From: Streptomyces albidoflavus
GTDB lineage: Bacteria > Actinomycetota > Actinomycetes > Streptomycetales > Streptomycetaceae
Assembly: GCF_000719955.1 (NCBI RefSeq)
Contig: NZ_JOII01000034.1
Location: forward strand, 1 to 64,000
DNA: 64,000 nucleotides
Direction of reading: 5' to 3'
Positions 27,717 to 37,355 of the stretch are shown here, one piece after another. The position numbers were made by a program, and so were the translations under genes. Below the pieces are notes generated by a model. It was not told the DNA's origin, did not search any database, and saw nothing but the letters and a program-made list of their open reading frames with translations. Positions within the stretch are counted from its first letter, which is position 1, and every line of letters starts with the position of its first letter.

Positions 27717-29363
27717 TCAGGCGACCGGCGCGTCCGCCCGTTCGACCCGCTGGGTGCCGCGCCGGGTGCGGTACGAGCGGAGCCAGGAGGCCGTGGCGCC
27801 CGGGTCGGCCCGGTCGGAGAGCAGGTAGTAGTCCATCTGGGAGCGTTCGGCCGTCACGTCGAGGACGCCAAAGCCGTGCCCGTCCATGTCGAGCCACTTC
27901 ACGTGCCGGTTGGCGGCCTTGATCGCGCCCTCGGCCACCGTCGACAGCGTGCCGGGGGCGACCTTCAGCAGGTCGTCGAGGTTGTCGGAGGTGACCGAGG
28001 TGACGACGAACTCGGTGGCCGCCGACTCCGAGAGCGGGTACGTCGCCGCCGTCACCGGCACGTCGTTGGCCCAGGCCATGTGGATGTCGCCGGTGAGGAA
28101 GACGGTGTCGCGGATGCCGGCGCTCCGCAGGTGGCGGATCAGCTCGGTGCGGTCGGCGGTGTAGCCGTCCCACTGGTCGACGTTGATCGCGAGGCCCTGA
28201 GTGGGCAGGCCGAGGAGTTCGGCGAGCGGCTTCAGCAGGTGGGCCGGGACGGAGCCGAAGGCGACCGGCGAGATCATCACCGAGGTGCCGACCAGCTGCC
28301 AGGCGGCCTGCGAGCCGGAGAGGCCCGCCTTGAGCCAGTCGAGCTGGGCGCGCCCGGTGATGCTGCGGTCCGGGGAGTCGACCGCGCCGTTGCCGATGAA
28401 GACCTGCTCGGAGCGGAAACTGCGCAGGTCCAGCAGGTGCAGGTCGGCGAGGTCGCCGAAGCGCAGCCGCCGGAAGACGGTGCCCTCGGTGGAGGCGCGG
28501 ACCGGCATCCACTCGAAGTACGCCTGCCGGGCCGCCGCCGACCGCTCGCTCCACGCGCCCTCGGCGCCGGGCGTGTGGTTCTCCGCCCCGCCCGACCAGG
28601 CGTCGTTGGCGAACTCGTGGTCGTCCCAGATGGCGACGACCGGGTGGCGGGCGTGGAGGGCGGCCAGGTCGGGGTCGGTCTTGTAGGTGGCGTGGCGCAG
28701 CCGGTAGTCGGCGAGGGTGGTGATCTCGTGCGCCGGGCGGTGCGGGCGGACGGGCGTGGCCGGGTAGTCGCCGGTGGCGTACTCGTAGATGTAGTCACCC
28801 AGGTGCAGGACGGCGTCCAGGTCGCCGCGGGCCGCGAGGTGGCGGTAGGCGGAGAACCAGCCGGCCTCCCAGTTGGCGCAGGAGACCACGCCGAACCGCA
28901 GCCCGGCCGGGGAGGCCGAGGCGGCGGGGGCGGTACGGGTGCGGCCGGTGGGCGAGACGGTGGAGCCGGCCGTGAAGCGGAACCAGTAGCCGGTGGCCGG
29001 GGAGAGCCCGCGTACGTCGGCCTTGACGGTGTGGTCGGTGGCGGCCCGCGCGGTGACGGTGCCGCGGGCGACGACCGAGGAGAAGGCGGCGTCGGCGGCG
29101 ACCTCCCAGCCGACCTCGGTGTCCGGGCCCGCGCCGGAGCCCGGCTGCGCCTCCTCGGTGGGGGTGACGCGGGTCCACAGCAGGACGCCGTCGGGCAGCG
29201 GGTCGCCCGAGGCCACGCCGTGCAGGAACCGCGGGGTGGCCGCGGCGGTGGCGGTGGTGGCCGCGCCCAGCGGGAGCAGGGCGCCGGTGGCGGCGGCCGC
29301 CAGGACGACGGTGCGGCGGCTGGGGGCCGCGGGTCTGGGGTGGTGCTCGGTTCGACTGGTCAC
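27717..29363 (-). CDS. phoD: PhoD-type alkaline phosphatase/phosphodiesterase, Tat-exported
   Basis: The 548-residue product starts with a twin-arginine signal ([21 protein letters not shown] near residues 13-40, AxA-type site after). A fibronectin-like N-terminal PhoD domain comes next ([21 protein letters not shown]). The metallophosphatase core has [26 protein letters not shown] and [10 protein letters not shown], which supply Fe/Ca ligands in the family. It would release phosphate from organic esters outside the cell. No convincing GTTCACC-type PHO box is seen upstream. The GTG start lies eight bases after TACGGT (minus strand 29377-29372). Confidence 0.9.
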   Translation of the reverse strand: MTSRTEHHPRPAAPSRRTVVLAAAATGALLPLGAATTATAAATPRFLHGVASGDPLPDGVLLWTRVTPTEEAQPGSGAGPDTEVGWEVAADAAFSSVVARGTVTARAATDHTVKADVRGLSPATGYWFRFTAGSTVSPTGRTRTAPAASASPAGLRFGVVSCANWEAGWFSAYRHLAARGDLDAVLHLGDYIYEYATGDYPATPVRPHRPAHEITTLADYRLRHATYKTDPDLAALHARHPVVAIWDDHEFANDAWSGGAENHTPGAEGAWSERSAAARQAYFEWMPVRASTEGTVFRRLRFGDLADLHLLDLRSFRSEQVFIGNGAVDSPDRSITGRAQLDWLKAGLSGSQAAWQLVGTSVMISPVAFGSVPAHLLKPLAELLGLPTQGLAINVDQWDGYTADRTELIRHLRSAGIRDTVFLTGDIHMAWANDVPVTAATYPLSESAATEFVVTSVTSDNLDDLLKVAPGTLSTVAEGAIKAANRHVKWLDMDGHGFGVLDVTAERSQMDYYLLSDRADPGATASWLRSYRTRRGTQRVERADAPVA

Positions 29364-29450
29364 GGCTGAGTACCGTAGACGCGCAGTGATGGCCCGTACA
29401 CGCCAAAAATGGCCGGGCGGGGAAAGTTCGCCCGCTCGTCGGCCGGATGT

Positions 29451-29481
29451 CGCTCCCACGGCGCGGCGCGCCGTGGGAGCG
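29451..29481 (-). terminator. Terminator after the DsbA-like gene
   Basis: A perfect 14-bp stem (29451-29464 with 29468-29481) with a 3-base loop begins seven bases after the stop of the minus-strand gene that ends at 29488. Confidence 0.75.
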
Positions 29482-29487
29482 GCCGGG

Positions 29488-30306
29488 TCAGCCCTTCAGC
29501 GCCTTGTCGACCGCGGCGTTGAACTGCTCGGGGGTCTGCGGGGCGTTGTCACTGCCCTCGGCGGTGACCTTCTTGCCGTCCATCACCAGCGACGGGGTGC
29601 CCTCGACGCCGTCCTTGTTGTCGTCGAAGACCTTCGACATCTCCAGCGCCCACTTGTCGTAGGTGCCGTTCTCCACGTCCTTCTTGAAGGCGCTGTTGCC
29701 CTTCAGCTCCGGCACCTGGTTGGCGATCTCGATCAGCTTGCCGTCCTTGGCGAACTCGTCCTTCGACTCCTCCGGGTGGTTCTCCGCCGAGAAGAGCGCC
29801 GACTTGTACGCCATGAACGCCTCGTCGCTGACGTTCAGCGCCGCGCCCAGCGCGCTCAGCGCGTTCTTGGAGCCCTCGCCGCCGAGACCCCGGTCGAGGA
29901 AGGAGGCCCCGACGAACTGGAGCTTGTACTTGCCGTCCTTGAGGTCCTGGTCGATCGTCTCGCCGACGTTCTGCTCGAAGGAGGCGCAGACCGGGCAGCG
30001 CGGGTCCTCGTAGATCTTCAGCGTCTTGGCGGCGTCGTCCTTGCCGATGACGACGGTGGTGCCCTGGGCGCCCGAGGTGTTGGCCGGCTTGACCAGCTTC
30101 TGGTCGGCCGCCTTCTCCCAGTAGCCCGGCTCGTTCGCCTTGACCACGGCGAAGCCGACGCCGCCGGCTATCGCCAGGACACCGACGACCGAACCGGCGA
30201 CGATCAGCTGCCGCCGCGCCTTGTCCTTCTTCGCCTGCTTCTCGCGCTCGATCCGCAGCCGCTCGCGCGCCGCGCTCTTCGCCGCCTGGCTGTTCCGCTT
30301 GCTCAT
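29488..30306 (-). CDS. Membrane-anchored DsbA-like thiol-disulfide oxidoreductase
   Basis: The 272-residue protein has a highly basic, coiled N-terminus ([20 protein letters not shown]...), one membrane anchor near 35-57 ([21 protein letters not shown]), and an extracytoplasmic thioredoxin-fold DsbA domain. The active site CPVC sits in [13 protein letters not shown], and a cis-Pro region ([12 protein letters not shown]) is near the C-terminus. It probably makes or isomerises disulfides in exported proteins. GGAGAG precedes ATG. A paralogue with CPAC is encoded at 59530-60306. Confidence 0.88.
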   Translation of the reverse strand: MSKRNSQAAKSAARERLRIEREKQAKKDKARRQLIVAGSVVGVLAIAGGVGFAVVKANEPGYWEKAADQKLVKPANTSGAQGTTVVIGKDDAAKTLKIYEDPRCPVCASFEQNVGETIDQDLKDGKYKLQFVGASFLDRGLGGEGSKNALSALGAALNVSDEAFMAYKSALFSAENHPEESKDEFAKDGKLIEIANQVPELKGNSAFKKDVENGTYDKWALEMSKVFDDNKDGVEGTPSLVMDGKKVTAEGSDNAPQTPEQFNAAVDKALKG

Positions 30307-30397
30307 GTGGGTGTGCTCTCCGTGTGGGACGTGGCTTGGGGTGACCGGATGATGACCGGAAAGAGCCCCGCCGCGCCATGGGCCCGAGGGCCCCGCG

Positions 30398-31090
30398 TCA
30401 GGCGGGGAGGAGCCCGGCGGGCGGGCCCCGGCGGCCCACGGAGTGCGCGATCAGCAGCGCCGGGCGCCCGGCCGGGGCCGCCTCCGGGCGCGGCCGGGCG
30501 GTACGCGGTGCGTGCGGTGCCGGGACCCTGGCCACGGCCAGCGCCAGCGGGCGGAACGCCTGCCCGGCGGCGGCCCGCAGCAGCTGGGCGAGAGCCCGCT
30601 CGCCGTACCGCAGCCAGGCGGCGGCCAGCAGGCCCACGCCCACGTGGGCGCCGAGCAGGAGCCAGGCCAGCTCGGGCCTGGGGTGCGCCGTGAACGCCGC
30701 GGGGGACTCGGCGGGGGCTCCCAGCAGCCTGGCCAGGGGGGCGCCGAGGGCGCCGCCGCCGCAGAGCAGGTCCACGCCCACCGTGCGCAGGGGGCCCGCG
30801 ACCGGGCCGCCCGTCGCGCCGTAGCAGACATGCTGGCCCGCCGTGAAGACCGTGTCCGCCGCCAGCTCCAGCGGGACCAGCAGGGCCGCGATACGGCCGA
30901 AGCCGCGTTCGCGGGCCGCGAGGGACCAGGCCAGGGCGAAGACGGTGGCGCCCACCAGGGCCACCGTGGGGAGGGGGAGCGGGGCTCCCGAGAGGAGGAC
31001 GTGGGAGGTGGTGGACAGGGTGACCGCGAGCACGGTGAACAGCGCCGCGCGCAGGGCGCGGGGCGCTGTTTCGGCTATCGGGGTGTCCAC
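30398..31090 (-). CDS. Integral membrane protein of unknown function
   Basis: I do not recognise this 230-residue protein. It shows four or so hydrophobic segments: near residues 11-33 (RAALFTVLAVTLSTTSHVLL), 37-57, 65-85, and 140-160 (LAWLLLGAHVGVGLLAAAWL). A Pro/Arg-rich C-terminal tail extends over about the last 45 residues. GTG 31090 was chosen because the conserved-looking part starts there; longer in-frame readings are Arg-rich and unlikely. The DsbA-like gene follows 91 bases downstream on the same strand, so both may be co-transcribed. Cys residues in HVCYGATGG and DLLCGGG could matter for a redox link, but that is speculation. Confidence 0.7.
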   Translation of the reverse strand: MDTPIAETAPRALRAALFTVLAVTLSTTSHVLLSGAPLPLPTVALVGATVFALAWSLAARERGFGRIAALLVPLELAADTVFTAGQHVCYGATGGPVAGPLRTVGVDLLCGGGALGAPLARLLGAPAESPAAFTAHPRPELAWLLLGAHVGVGLLAAAWLRYGERALAQLLRAAAGQAFRPLALAVARVPAPHAPRTARPRPEAAPAGRPALLIAHSVGRRGPPAGLLPA

Positions 31091-31303
31091 CAGGGGGTGT
31101 TCCGTTTCGCGAGGCGATGCGCGCCGGGGCGCGCGGGTCTCCAGGGGCTGCGCCAGGGCGCACGTGTCACCAGCCCATTGTGCCTTCGAGTCTGCCACGG
31201 GCGCCGGTAAGGGGCGCCTAAAGCGCCCCTCGCCCCTGACTCTGCCCTCGCCCCGGCTGGGCTCCCTGGGCCGCCTGCCGTCCTGCCCGTGCCGGTCACC
31301 GAT

Positions 31304-31873
31304 GGCCTCAATCGCCGGCCGGGCTGTCTTTCTGGGGCTGGGCTCCGCCCCGACCTGTCTCGCCTCCACCCTGCGGGTCACCGATTGGCCTCAATCGCCG
31401 GCCGGGCTGTGGGGTTCGCGGTTCGTTCGCCGGTTGGGTCGGGCGGGGCCGGGTCGGGGTACCTCCTCACAAACTGCAGGGTGCGGGGTCAGTCGCTTCA
31501 AGGCGGCCGTGTGTGCAGTTTGCTGCGGGGGCATGCTCCAATTGACCCCGCACCCTGCAGTTTGTGAGGAGGCGCCCCGGCGCGGCCCCGCCCCACCCCC
31601 GCACCGGAGGAACCGCGAACCCCTACAGCCCGGCCGGCGTTTGAGGCCATCTTTGACCGGCACGGCCACGGCCGGCAGGTTGGGGGGAGCCCAGCCGAAA
31701 ACCAGCCGGGCCGGCGTTTGAGGCCGTCGGTGACCCGCAGGGGCACGGGGCGGGAGGCCGGGGCGGAGCCCAGCCCACCGCATCCCAGCCCGGCCGGCGT
31801 TTGAGGCCGTCTTTGACCGGTGCGGGCGGGACGGAGCCGGGCACAGACGAAAGCCCGGCCGGCGTTTGAGGCC
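31304..31873. repeat. Six GCCTCAA-type repeats arranged in opposite orientations around a palindrome
   Basis: The 913-bp gap 31091-32003 has no gene I can support. It contains the repeat unit in plus orientation at 31304-31325 and 31387-31408 (variant with AATC) and in minus orientation at 31627-31648, 31704-31725, 31787-31808 and 31852-31873. Copies are 65-83 bp apart within each half. The similarity extends beyond 22 bp into flanking words such as TTTGACCGG/GTCACCGA and GGGCGGAGCCCAGCC. The orientation flips at the centre of the palindrome at 31387-31648. Confidence 0.85.
31387..31648. repeat. 262-bp compound palindrome with a perfect 30-bp inner inverted repeat
   Basis: 31462-31491 is the exact reverse complement of 31543-31572 (30 bp, 51-base centre). 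The symmetry continues outward at lower identity to 31387 on the left and 31648 on the right, including the matched words GGGGTTCGCGGTTC/GAACCGCGAACCCC and the repeat copies at both ends. The word GCAGTTTG also occurs once inside the centre. The inner unit (31462-31572) has the shape of a miniature inverted-repeat element, but no target-site duplication is evident. It lies between divergent genes, so a simple terminator role is unlikely. Confidence 0.85.
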
Positions 31874-31955
31874 CGCCCGGAGGCGTGTGCGGGCCGGGCG
31901 CGTGAGGGAGGGGCCCCGGTGGCGGCGGGCGCCGCGGGGTGTCGGCGGGGGGACG

Positions 31956-31961
31956 TAGACT
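31956..31961 (+). promoter_or_regulatory. Candidate -10 of the dnaE promoter
   Basis: TAGACT lies 43 bases before the dnaE start in otherwise GC-rich sequence. No clear -35 is seen at 17-18 bases upstream, so support is limited to the hexamer and position. Confidence 0.35.
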
Positions 31962-32003
31962 CCGGAGCCGAAACCCCGACCATGCCGACGCCCCGGAGGC
32001 CAC

Positions 32004-35000
32004 GTGTCTGCCACGTCCAAGCCGCCCTTCACGCACCTGCACGTCCACACGCAGTACTCCCTGCTGGACGGTGCCGCGCGGCTCAAGGACATGTTCGACG
32101 CGTGCAACGAGATGGGCATGACCCACATCGCCATGTCGGACCACGGCAACCTCCACGGCGCGTACGACTTCTTCCACAGCGCCGAGAAGGCGGGGGTCAC
32201 GCCGATCATCGGCATCGAGGCGTACGTGGCCCCGGAGTCGCGGCGGACCAAGCGGAAGATCCAGTGGGGCCAGCCGCACCAGAAGCGCGACGACGTCTCG
32301 GGCTCCGGCGGTTACACCCACAAGACGATCTGGGCGGCCAACTCCACCGGCCTGCACAACCTCTTCCGGCTCTCCTCCGACGCGTACTCCGAGGGCTGGC
32401 TCCAGAAGTGGCCCCGGATGGACAAGGAGTCGATCTCGCAGTGGTCGGAGGGGCTGATCGCCTCCACCGGCTGCCCCTCCGGCGAGGTGCAGACCCGGCT
32501 GCGGCTGGGCCAGGAGGAGGAGGCGCTGCGGGCCGCCGCCGAGTACCAGGAGATCTTCGGCAAGGACCGGTACTTCCTGGAGCTGATGGACCACGGCATC
32601 GAGATCGAGCGCCGGGTCCGCCAGGGCCTGCTGGACATCGGCAAGAAGCTCGGCATCCCCCCGCTGGTCACCAACGACTCGCACTACACCTACTCCCACG
32701 AGTCGGTCGCCCACGACGCCCTGCTCTGCATCCAGACCGGCAAGAACCTCTCCGACCCGGACCGCTTCCGCTTCGACGGCACGGGCTACTACCTGAAGTC
32801 GACGGAGGAGATGTACGCCATCGACTCCTCCGACGCCTGGCAGGAGGGGTGCCGCAACACGCTGCTGGTCGCCGAGCAGATCGACACCACCGGCATGTTC
32901 GAGAAGCGCGACCTGATGCCGAAGTTCGACATCCCGGACGGCTTCACCGAGGTGACCTGGTTCCAGGAGGAGGTCCGCCGCGGCATGGCGCGCCGCTTCC
33001 CGGCCGGCGTCCCCGAGGACCGCCAGCGGCAGGCCGAGTACGAGATGGACGTCATCATCCAGATGGGGTTCCCGGGGTACTTCCTCGTCGTCGCCGACTT
33101 CATCATGTGGGCGAAGAACAACGGCATCGCGGTCGGCCCCGGCCGAGGCTCCGCGGCCGGTTCGATCGTCGCGTACGCCATGGGCATCACCGACCTCGAC
33201 CCGATCGAGCACGGTCTGATCTTCGAGCGCTTCCTCAACCCGGAGCGCGTCTCCATGCCCGACGTCGACATCGACTTCGACGAGCGCAGGCGCGTCGAGG
33301 TGATCCGGTACGTCACGGAGAAGTACGGCGCCGACAAGGTCGCCATGATCGGCACCTACGGCAAGATCAAGGCGAAGAACGCCATCAAGGACTCGGCCCG
33401 CGTCCTCGGGTACCCGTACGCGATGGGCGACCGGCTCACCAAGGCGATGCCCGCCGACGTCCTCGGCAAGGGCATCGACCTCGACGGCATCACCAACCCG
33501 AAGCACCCGCGCTACAGCGAGGCGGGCGAGATCCGGGGGATGTACGAGAACGAGCCGGACGTGAAGAAGGTCATCGACACCGCCAAGGGCGTCGAGGGCC
33601 TGGTCCGGCAGATGGGTGTGCACGCGGCCGGCGTGATCATGTCCAGCGAGCCGATCGTCGACCACGCCCCGCTGTGGACCCGGCACACCGACGGCGTCAC
33701 CATCACGCAGTGGGACTACCCGCAGTGCGAGTCGCTCGGCCTGCTGAAGATGGACTTCCTCGGCCTGCGCAACCTCACCATCATGGACGACGCGCGGAAG
33801 ATGGTGGAGGCCAACAAGGGCATCGACCTCGACCTGCTCGCCCTGCCGCTGGACGACCCGAAGACCTTCGAACTTCTCTGCCGCGGTGACACCCTGGGCG
33901 TCTTCCAGTTCGACGGCGGACCCATGCGGTCCCTGCTGCGGCTGATGAAGCCCGACAACTTCGAGGACATTTCCGCCGTCTCGGCCCTGTACCGGCCGGG
34001 CCCGATGGGCATGAACTCGCACACCAACTACGCCCTGCGCAAGAACGGCCAGCAGGAGATCACCCCGATCCACCCGGAGCTGGAGGAGCCCCTCAAGGAG
34101 ATCCTCGGCCTCACCTACGGCCTCATCGTGTACCAGGAGCAGGTGCAGAAGGCCGCGCAGATCATCGCCGGCTACTCGCTCGGCGAGGCCGACATCCTGC
34201 GCCGCGTGATGGGCAAGAAGAAGCCCGAGGAGCTGGCGAAGAACTTCGTCCTCTTCCAGGAGGGCGCGAAGAAGAAGGGCTTCTCCGACGAGGCGATCCA
34301 GGCGCTCTGGGACGTCCTGGTGCCCTTCGCCGGCTACGCCTTCAACAAGGCGCACTCCTCCGCGTACGGCCTGGTCACCTACTGGACCGCGTACCTCAAG
34401 GCCAACTACCCGGCCGAGTACATGGCGGCGCTGCTCACCTCGGTCAAGGACGACAAGGACAAGTCGGCCGTCTACCTGAACGAGTGCCGGCGCATGAAGA
34501 TCAAGGTGCTGCCGCCGGACGTCAACGAGTCGGTGCACAACTTCGCCGCCCAGAGCGACGACGTGATCCTCTTCGGCCTCGAAGCGGTCCGCAACGTCGG
34601 CACCAACGTGGTCGAGTCGATCATCCGCGCCCGCAAGGCGAAGGGGAAGTTCTCCTCCTTCCCCGACTACCTCGACAAGATCGAGGCGCAGGCGTGCAAC
34701 AAGCGGACCACCGAGTCGCTGATCAAGGCCGGGGCCTTCGACGCGCTCGGCCACACCCGCAAGGGGCTCACCGCGCACTACGAGCCCATGATCGACAATG
34801 TGGTGGCGGTCAAGCGCAAGGAGGCCGAGGGGCAGTTCGACCTCTTCGGCGGCATGGGCGACGACAACGCCGACGAGCCGGGCTTCGGACTCGACATCGA
34901 GTTCACCGACGAGGAGTGGGACAAGACCTACCTCCTCGCCCAGGAGCGCGAGATGCTCGGCCTCTACGTCTCCGACCACCCGCTCTTCGGGCTGGAGCAC

Positions 35001-35552
35001 GTCCTCTCCGACAAGGCCGACGCCGGGATCGGGCAGCTCACCGGCGGTGACTTCGGGGACGGCGCGGTCGTCACGGTCGGCGGCATCATCTCCGGTCTCC
35101 AGCGCAAGATGACCAAGCAGGGCAACGCCTGGGCCATCGCCACCGTCGAGGACCTCGCCGGTTCCATCGAGTGCATGTTCTTCCCCGCCACCTACCAGCT
35201 GGTCTCCACGCAACTCGTCGAGGACGCCGTCGTCTTCGTCAAGGGGCGCCTGGACAAGCGGGAGGACATCCCGCGGCTGGTCGCGATGGAGCTGCAGGTC
35301 CCCGACCTCTCCAACGCGGGCACCAACGCCCCGGTGATCATCACCATCCCGGCGGTCAAGGTGACCCCGCCGATGGTCAGCCGCCTCGGCGAGGTGCTCG
35401 ACTCCCATCGCGGCAACTCCGAGGTGCGGATCAAGCTCCAGGGCCCCCGCAAGACCACGGTGCTCCGGCTCGACCGCCACCGGGTCCAGCCCGACCCCTC
35501 GCTCTTCGGCGACCTGAAGGTGCTGCTCGGCGCCTCCTGCCTGGCGGGCTGA
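32004..35552 (+). CDS. dnaE: DNA polymerase III alpha subunit (DnaE1 type)
   Basis: This is the catalytic subunit of the replicative polymerase. The 1182-residue protein begins with a PHP domain (FTHLHVHTQYSLLDG; SDHGNLHGAYDF). The family C polymerase core has the catalytic Asp motif PDVDIDFD at 419-426 and GRGSAAGSIVAYAMGITD just before it. A helix-hairpin-helix region and an OB-fold domain (VTVGGIISGLQRKMTKQGNAWAIATVEDLAGSIE, about 1020-1055) follow. Length and domain order fit DnaE. GTG 32004 follows CCGGAGG. Confidence 0.97.
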   Translation: MSATSKPPFTHLHVHTQYSLLDGAARLKDMFDACNEMGMTHIAMSDHGNLHGAYDFFHSAEKAGVTPIIGIEAYVAPESRRTKRKIQWGQPHQKRDDVSGSGGYTHKTIWAANSTGLHNLFRLSSDAYSEGWLQKWPRMDKESISQWSEGLIASTGCPSGEVQTRLRLGQEEEALRAAAEYQEIFGKDRYFLELMDHGIEIERRVRQGLLDIGKKLGIPPLVTNDSHYTYSHESVAHDALLCIQTGKNLSDPDRFRFDGTGYYLKSTEEMYAIDSSDAWQEGCRNTLLVAEQIDTTGMFEKRDLMPKFDIPDGFTEVTWFQEEVRRGMARRFPAGVPEDRQRQAEYEMDVIIQMGFPGYFLVVADFIMWAKNNGIAVGPGRGSAAGSIVAYAMGITDLDPIEHGLIFERFLNPERVSMPDVDIDFDERRRVEVIRYVTEKYGADKVAMIGTYGKIKAKNAIKDSARVLGYPYAMGDRLTKAMPADVLGKGIDLDGITNPKHPRYSEAGEIRGMYENEPDVKKVIDTAKGVEGLVRQMGVHAAGVIMSSEPIVDHAPLWTRHTDGVTITQWDYPQCESLGLLKMDFLGLRNLTIMDDARKMVEANKGIDLDLLALPLDDPKTFELLCRGDTLGVFQFDGGPMRSLLRLMKPDNFEDISAVSALYRPGPMGMNSHTNYALRKNGQQEITPIHPELEEPLKEILGLTYGLIVYQEQVQKAAQIIAGYSLGEADILRRVMGKKKPEELAKNFVLFQEGAKKKGFSDEAIQALWDVLVPFAGYAFNKAHSSAYGLVTYWTAYLKANYPAEYMAALLTSVKDDKDKSAVYLNECRRMKIKVLPPDVNESVHNFAAQSDDVILFGLEAVRNVGTNVVESIIRARKAKGKFSSFPDYLDKIEAQACNKRTTESLIKAGAFDALGHTRKGLTAHYEPMIDNVVAVKRKEAEGQFDLFGGMGDDNADEPGFGLDIEFTDEEWDKTYLLAQEREMLGLYVSDHPLFGLEHVLSDKADAGIGQLTGGDFGDGAVVTVGGIISGLQRKMTKQGNAWAIATVEDLAGSIECMFFPATYQLVSTQLVEDAVVFVKGRLDKREDIPRLVAMELQVPDLSNAGTNAPVIITIPAVKVTPPMVSRLGEVLDSHRGNSEVRIKLQGPRKTTVLRLDRHRVQPDPSLFGDLKVLLGASCLAG

Positions 35553-35571
35553 GGCCGGCCGGTTCCTACGA

Positions 35572-35609
35572 CGAAGGGGCGCACCCGCGGTGGCGGGTGC
35601 GCCCCTTCG
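35572..35609. terminator. Bidirectional terminator between dnaE and the small minus-strand gene
   Basis: A perfect 17-bp stem (35572-35588 with 35593-35609) with a 4-base loop lies between the converging genes, 20 bases after dnaE. Confidence 0.85.
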
Positions 35610-35643
35610 TGTCACCTCGGCCGCCGGGGCCGTGGCCTCCGGA

Positions 35644-35811
35644 TCAGTTGTGGCCGAACTTGCGCTGATGCTTGCGGGCGACGTCGGCGGGGTTGCCCTG
35701 CGCCGAGGACTGGATCGAGGAGATCGCCTCGGTCGACTTCTCCTTCGTCTGCTGCGACGCGGTCTCCGCCGCCTTACTGCCGCTCTGCTTGCGGTTCTTG
35801 TTCTTGGCCAT
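35644..35811 (-). CDS. Small basic hydrophilic protein of unknown function
   Basis: The 55-residue product (MAKNKNRKQSG...) is Lys/Gln/Ser-rich and has no hydrophobic segment, ending RKHQRKFGHN. GGGAGG precedes the ATG at a good distance and supports this start; longer in-frame readings are less likely. I know of similar short proteins in streptomycetes but no function. The composition suggests an intrinsically disordered cytoplasmic protein. Confidence 0.72.
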   Translation of the reverse strand: MAKNKNRKQSGSKAAETASQQTKEKSTEAISSIQSSAQGNPADVARKHQRKFGHN

Positions 35812-36042
35812 GGAAATCTGCCTCCCGAAAAGGTGTGGGTCCGGGGCCGACTCCAGATTCACACGGCCGGACACTCCGCGCATGTCGGGCAATTACCGTC
35901 CGTAAGGGGGTATGTGGTACGTCCCTGGTCCGATACGCCACGCCGAAGATCGAGTTCGGGCCGTTAACGCCCACCGGGTCGGGCAGACTCGAAGGAAACC
36001 CGGCACCGGGCCCCCGCCCGACCCGGGACCGAGGGAATAGAG

Positions 36043-37281
36043 GTGGTACGCGTGGACCGCTGCGTCGTCCTGGTGGACGCCGGATACTTGCTGGGCGCCG
36101 CCGCGAGCCTGCTCGCCGGAGACCCCTCCCGCTCCCGTATCTCCGTCGACCACGCCACCCTCGTCCGGCAGCTGCGCGAACGCGCCGAGGCCGAGACCGC
36201 CCAGCCCCTGCTGCGCATCTACTGGTTCGACGGCGCCCCCGACCGCGTCCCCCAGCCCGAGCACCGCCGGCTGCGCGTCATGCCCCGGGTCACCGTCCGC
36301 CTCGGCGCCCTGACCCGCAGCGACGGGCGGTGGGCGCAGAAGGGCGTCGACGCCGCGATGCACGCCGAACTCACCGAACTGGCCCGCAACAAGGCCTGCT
36401 CCGACATCGTCCTGGTCACCGGCGACGGCGACCTGCTGCCCGGCATGACCGCCGCCAAGGAGCACGGCGTCGCCGTCCACCTCTGGGCCGTGCAGGCGGC
36501 AGGCGGCGACTACAACCAGTCCGAGGACCTCGTCGCCGAGGCCGACGAGCGGCGCCTGCTCGACCGGGCCTGGATCACCCGCGCCATCCGCGCCCGCGAC
36601 ACCGCCGGCCCCTGCGCCCCGCAGTCCGCGCCGGGCCCCGAGATCGCCGCCATCCTCTCCGCGCCGCTGCCCGACACCGCCGCCCGGCCCGCCCGCGACC
36701 CCGAGCCGGAGCACACCCCGGCCCCCGCCGAGACCAACGGCACCGGAGCGGGCGCCGCCCGCGCCGTCCCCACCCCCAAGGACCTGGCCGCCCTGCGCGC
36801 CGCCGACCGGCCCGCCCCCGTCAAGGAGCAGCCCGCCACCGCCACCCTGCGCTGGTCCTCCGACAAGGGCCTCGTCGAACGCCAGGGCCCCGCCGACTCG
36901 CCCGACGACGCCGCGCTGCCCACCCTCGCCCAGCTCACCACGGCCGAACAGCGGTGGGCCGACCGCGAGGAGGACATCACCACGGTCGGCGGTGACCCCT
37001 TCGAGGTCGGCCAGGTCTTCGCCCGCCGCTGGCTCTCCCGCCTCGGCGACCGCACCCTGCTGCCGCGCCTCGCCGCGCTCTACCCGCGCATCCCGCACCG
37101 CATCGACGGCGAGCTGCTGCGCTACGCCGCCCGGTTCGGCCTCCTCGCCCACAAGGACGACCAGATCGACGAACACGACCGGTACGCGATCCGGGCCGGG
37201 TTCTGGCGCGAGATCGACCTGCCCGCCACCGGCCAGCCCACCGCCGGGCAGCCCCTCCAGCCCGCCCGCCCGCTGACCTGA
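36043..37281 (+). CDS. NYN-domain protein (putative RNase)
   Basis: The 412-residue protein has an N-terminal NYN/PIN-like domain (about 5-165). Conserved acidic residues sit in VLVDAGYLLG, QKGVDAAMHAELTELA and DIVLVTGDGDLLPGMTAAKEHG, the pattern of metal-dependent nucleases of the LabA/NYN group. A Pro/Ala-rich linker follows. The C-terminal domain (about 310-400) contains FEVGQVFARRWLSRLGDRTLLPRLAALYPRIPHRIDGELLRYAARFGLLAHKD and may bind nucleic acid. The RNase role is inferred from the fold. GTG 36043 or GTG 36052 could be the start. Confidence 0.8.
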   Translation: MVRVDRCVVLVDAGYLLGAAASLLAGDPSRSRISVDHATLVRQLRERAEAETAQPLLRIYWFDGAPDRVPQPEHRRLRVMPRVTVRLGALTRSDGRWAQKGVDAAMHAELTELARNKACSDIVLVTGDGDLLPGMTAAKEHGVAVHLWAVQAAGGDYNQSEDLVAEADERRLLDRAWITRAIRARDTAGPCAPQSAPGPEIAAILSAPLPDTAARPARDPEPEHTPAPAETNGTGAGAARAVPTPKDLAALRAADRPAPVKEQPATATLRWSSDKGLVERQGPADSPDDAALPTLAQLTTAEQRWADREEDITTVGGDPFEVGQVFARRWLSRLGDRTLLPRLAALYPRIPHRIDGELLRYAARFGLLAHKDDQIDEHDRYAIRAGFWREIDLPATGQPTAGQPLQPARPLT

Positions 37282-37355
37282 CGCCGGCGCCACGCCGCCC
37301 GGGGCCCCGGACCCGGGCACAAAGCAGGCAACGCGACCCCGTAGGCTCGTCCCTC

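Noticed and set aside
25092..31873. CRISPR array made of the 22-bp repeats
   Set aside because: Spacing is irregular (about 5 to 83 bp), spacers resemble one another, orientation flips, and no cas gene is present.
31623..35615. 1330-codon minus-strand frame opposite dnaE
   Set aside because: It mirrors the dnaE codons and has low-complexity Val/Gly/Leu/Asp content; dnaE has all expected motifs on the plus strand.
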